Assembly (NCBI GenBank): GCA_949298575.1
Contig: CASFXH010000033.1
Coordinates: 1 to 32,776, forward strand
Length of the DNA: 32,776 nt
Source: an uncultured Parabacteroides sp.
GTDB taxonomy: Bacteria > Bacteroidota > Bacteroidia > Bacteroidales > Tannerellaceae
Direction of reading: 5' to 3'
Shown one piece after another: positions 32,206 to 32,776 of the stretch (the first letter of the stretch is position 1; each line of letters starts with the position of its first letter). The notes below the pieces were generated by a model that was not told where the DNA came from, did no database searches, and was given only the letters and a program-made list of their open reading frames with translations. Both the position numbers and the translations under genes were made by a program.

Positions 32206-32257
32206 CCCCTCCCTTTCTTTCGCGGGCCTTCTCGCGGGGAAGGGGAGGGTTTTTTTT
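32206..32257 (+). terminator. Terminator of iorAB
   Basis: CCCCTCCCTTTC pairs with GGGGAAGGGGAGGG to form a long GC-rich stem, followed by eight T. Confidence 0.8.
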
Positions 32258-32273
32258 CGCTTTATTTCAAGGC

Positions 32274-32314
32274 AAAAAAAAATTGGACAAACCCTCACGG
32301 GCACGTGTCCAATT
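32274..32314 (-). terminator. Terminator of the right-edge minus-strand gene
   Basis: AATTGGACA (32281-32289) and TGTCCAATT (32306-32314) form a perfect 9-bp stem; a T run follows on the minus strand. Confidence 0.8.
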
Positions 32315-32368
32315 CAGTTCAGAAATTCTCTCTCTCTAAGAGTGCGAATATGTGTATGTAGAATGACT

Positions 32369-32776
32369 TTATTTTGTCTCCGCTTGGTTGTTTTCCTCCT
32401 CTTCCTTCTTCTTCTCCGCCTCGGCGATGCCGACCCGCGTCTTGTAGGCGTTCGTCGTCTCGTCGATCAGCGTGTTGAGTTGGCTGATGAAAGCGGCCGT
32501 CCCCTCGGTCGGGTAGGCGACGCTTTGTACGAAGGCGATGGTCGTCATGTCCTTGTATAAATCATCCAGCCGCAGGCGGATCACCGCGCTTTGCTCCTTC
32601 TCGTTGGCCGCCTTCTTGTCGCGACGTCGCTCGCTCAGCTCGCGATAGCGGTTGTTCACTTCCCGCAGCTCGACGGTGACGGGCGTCAGGCCCAGCGTGG
32701 CGAGCTTTTCGGGGTAATCTTCCTTCTCCAAGTCGATCAGCATCCCGTCGATCTTGACGGTCTCCTGGCGGACCGG
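32369..32776 (-). CDS. Uncharacterised protein, 3' part (runs off the window)
   Basis: The frame is open from the window edge to its stop and lacks its 5' end; at least 135 residues are seen. ATG 32743 is an internal Met, since the 11 codons before it (PVRQETVKIDG) continue the protein. The sequence is charged and helical (ELREVNNRYRELSERRRDKK, then a second helix region near LNTLIDETTNAYKTRVGIAEA) and ends in a low-complexity Lys/Glu tail (EKKKEEEENNQAETK). It resembles the C-terminal half of a Bacteroidales family of about 250 residues that I believe is DUF6261, by memory only. Its function is unknown. Confidence 0.7.
   Translation of the reverse strand, partial: PVRQETVKIDGMLIDLEKEDYPEKLATLGLTPVTVELREVNNRYRELSERRRDKKAANEKEQSAVIRLRLDDLYKDMTTIAFVQSVAYPTEGTAAFISQLNTLIDETTNAYKTRVGIAEAEKKKEEEENNQAETK

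Overview
The window looks like chromosomal DNA from a Bacteroidales bacterium, most likely of the Parabacteroides/Tannerellaceae type, though the genus is an inference. The evidence is an Mfa1/Mfa2-type (type V) fimbrial operon, Bacteroidetes-style promoters with TAnnTTTG or TAnnTTCG at -7, two TonB-plug outer-membrane barrels beside a LytTR two-component system, a TatA/TatC pair without an obvious TatB, and an indolepyruvate oxidoreductase pair. The layout is compact and mostly housekeeping-like from about 23.4 kb onward. It is more accessory in character before that.

Region 1 (1-11190) is a plus-strand fimbrial operon. It runs from an Mfa1-type shaft subunit through an Mfa2/FimB-type anchor with an Asp/Pro linker to an Mfa3-like minor subunit, whose signal peptide is out of frame with its body at a five-G tract. 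It ends with a giant protein of about 1,970 residues that carries a C-terminal domain resembling type IX secretion sorting domains, sitting where mfa5 sits in Porphyromonas. Base composition switches sharply inside these genes: the signal-peptide ends, the anchor gene and the last 650 bases are GC-rich, while the surface-exposed bodies are AT-rich. This is consistent with exchange of exposed segments between conserved ends. An intrinsic terminator closes the operon.

Region 2 (11263-12652) is a small AT-rich three-gene cluster of poorly characterised proteins with its own promoter and a palindromic repeat at its end. Region 3 (12649-19862, minus strand) holds two paralogous TonB-plug/carboxypeptidase-regulatory-domain barrels followed by a LytS-type histidine kinase and a LytTR response regulator whose start and stop codons overlap. 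Region 4 (19863-23164) has a five-copy 41-bp palindromic tandem repeat, a lipoprotein GH78 alpha-L-rhamnosidase and a tiny His/Pro-rich lipoprotein.

Region 5 (23165-32776) carries tatC and tatA (minus), fabD (plus), a glycerate kinase (minus), guaA (plus), a three-tRNA cluster Ser-Glu-Ser (minus), mltG (plus), iorA-iorB (plus) and the 3' part of an unrecognised coiled-coil gene (minus) that runs off the window.

The most unusual theme is a set of short palindromic repeat families in the gaps. There are 23-bp units before the fimbrial operon, 22-bp units just before the giant protein's signal peptide, 41-bp units behind the rhamnosidase, and an ATAATGCCC-type hairpin family at two separate loci. 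Several share the same design, a palindrome around one unpaired base or a small loop. Together with the G tract, they suggest repeat-driven variation of surface structures. I do not recognise these repeats as a named element.
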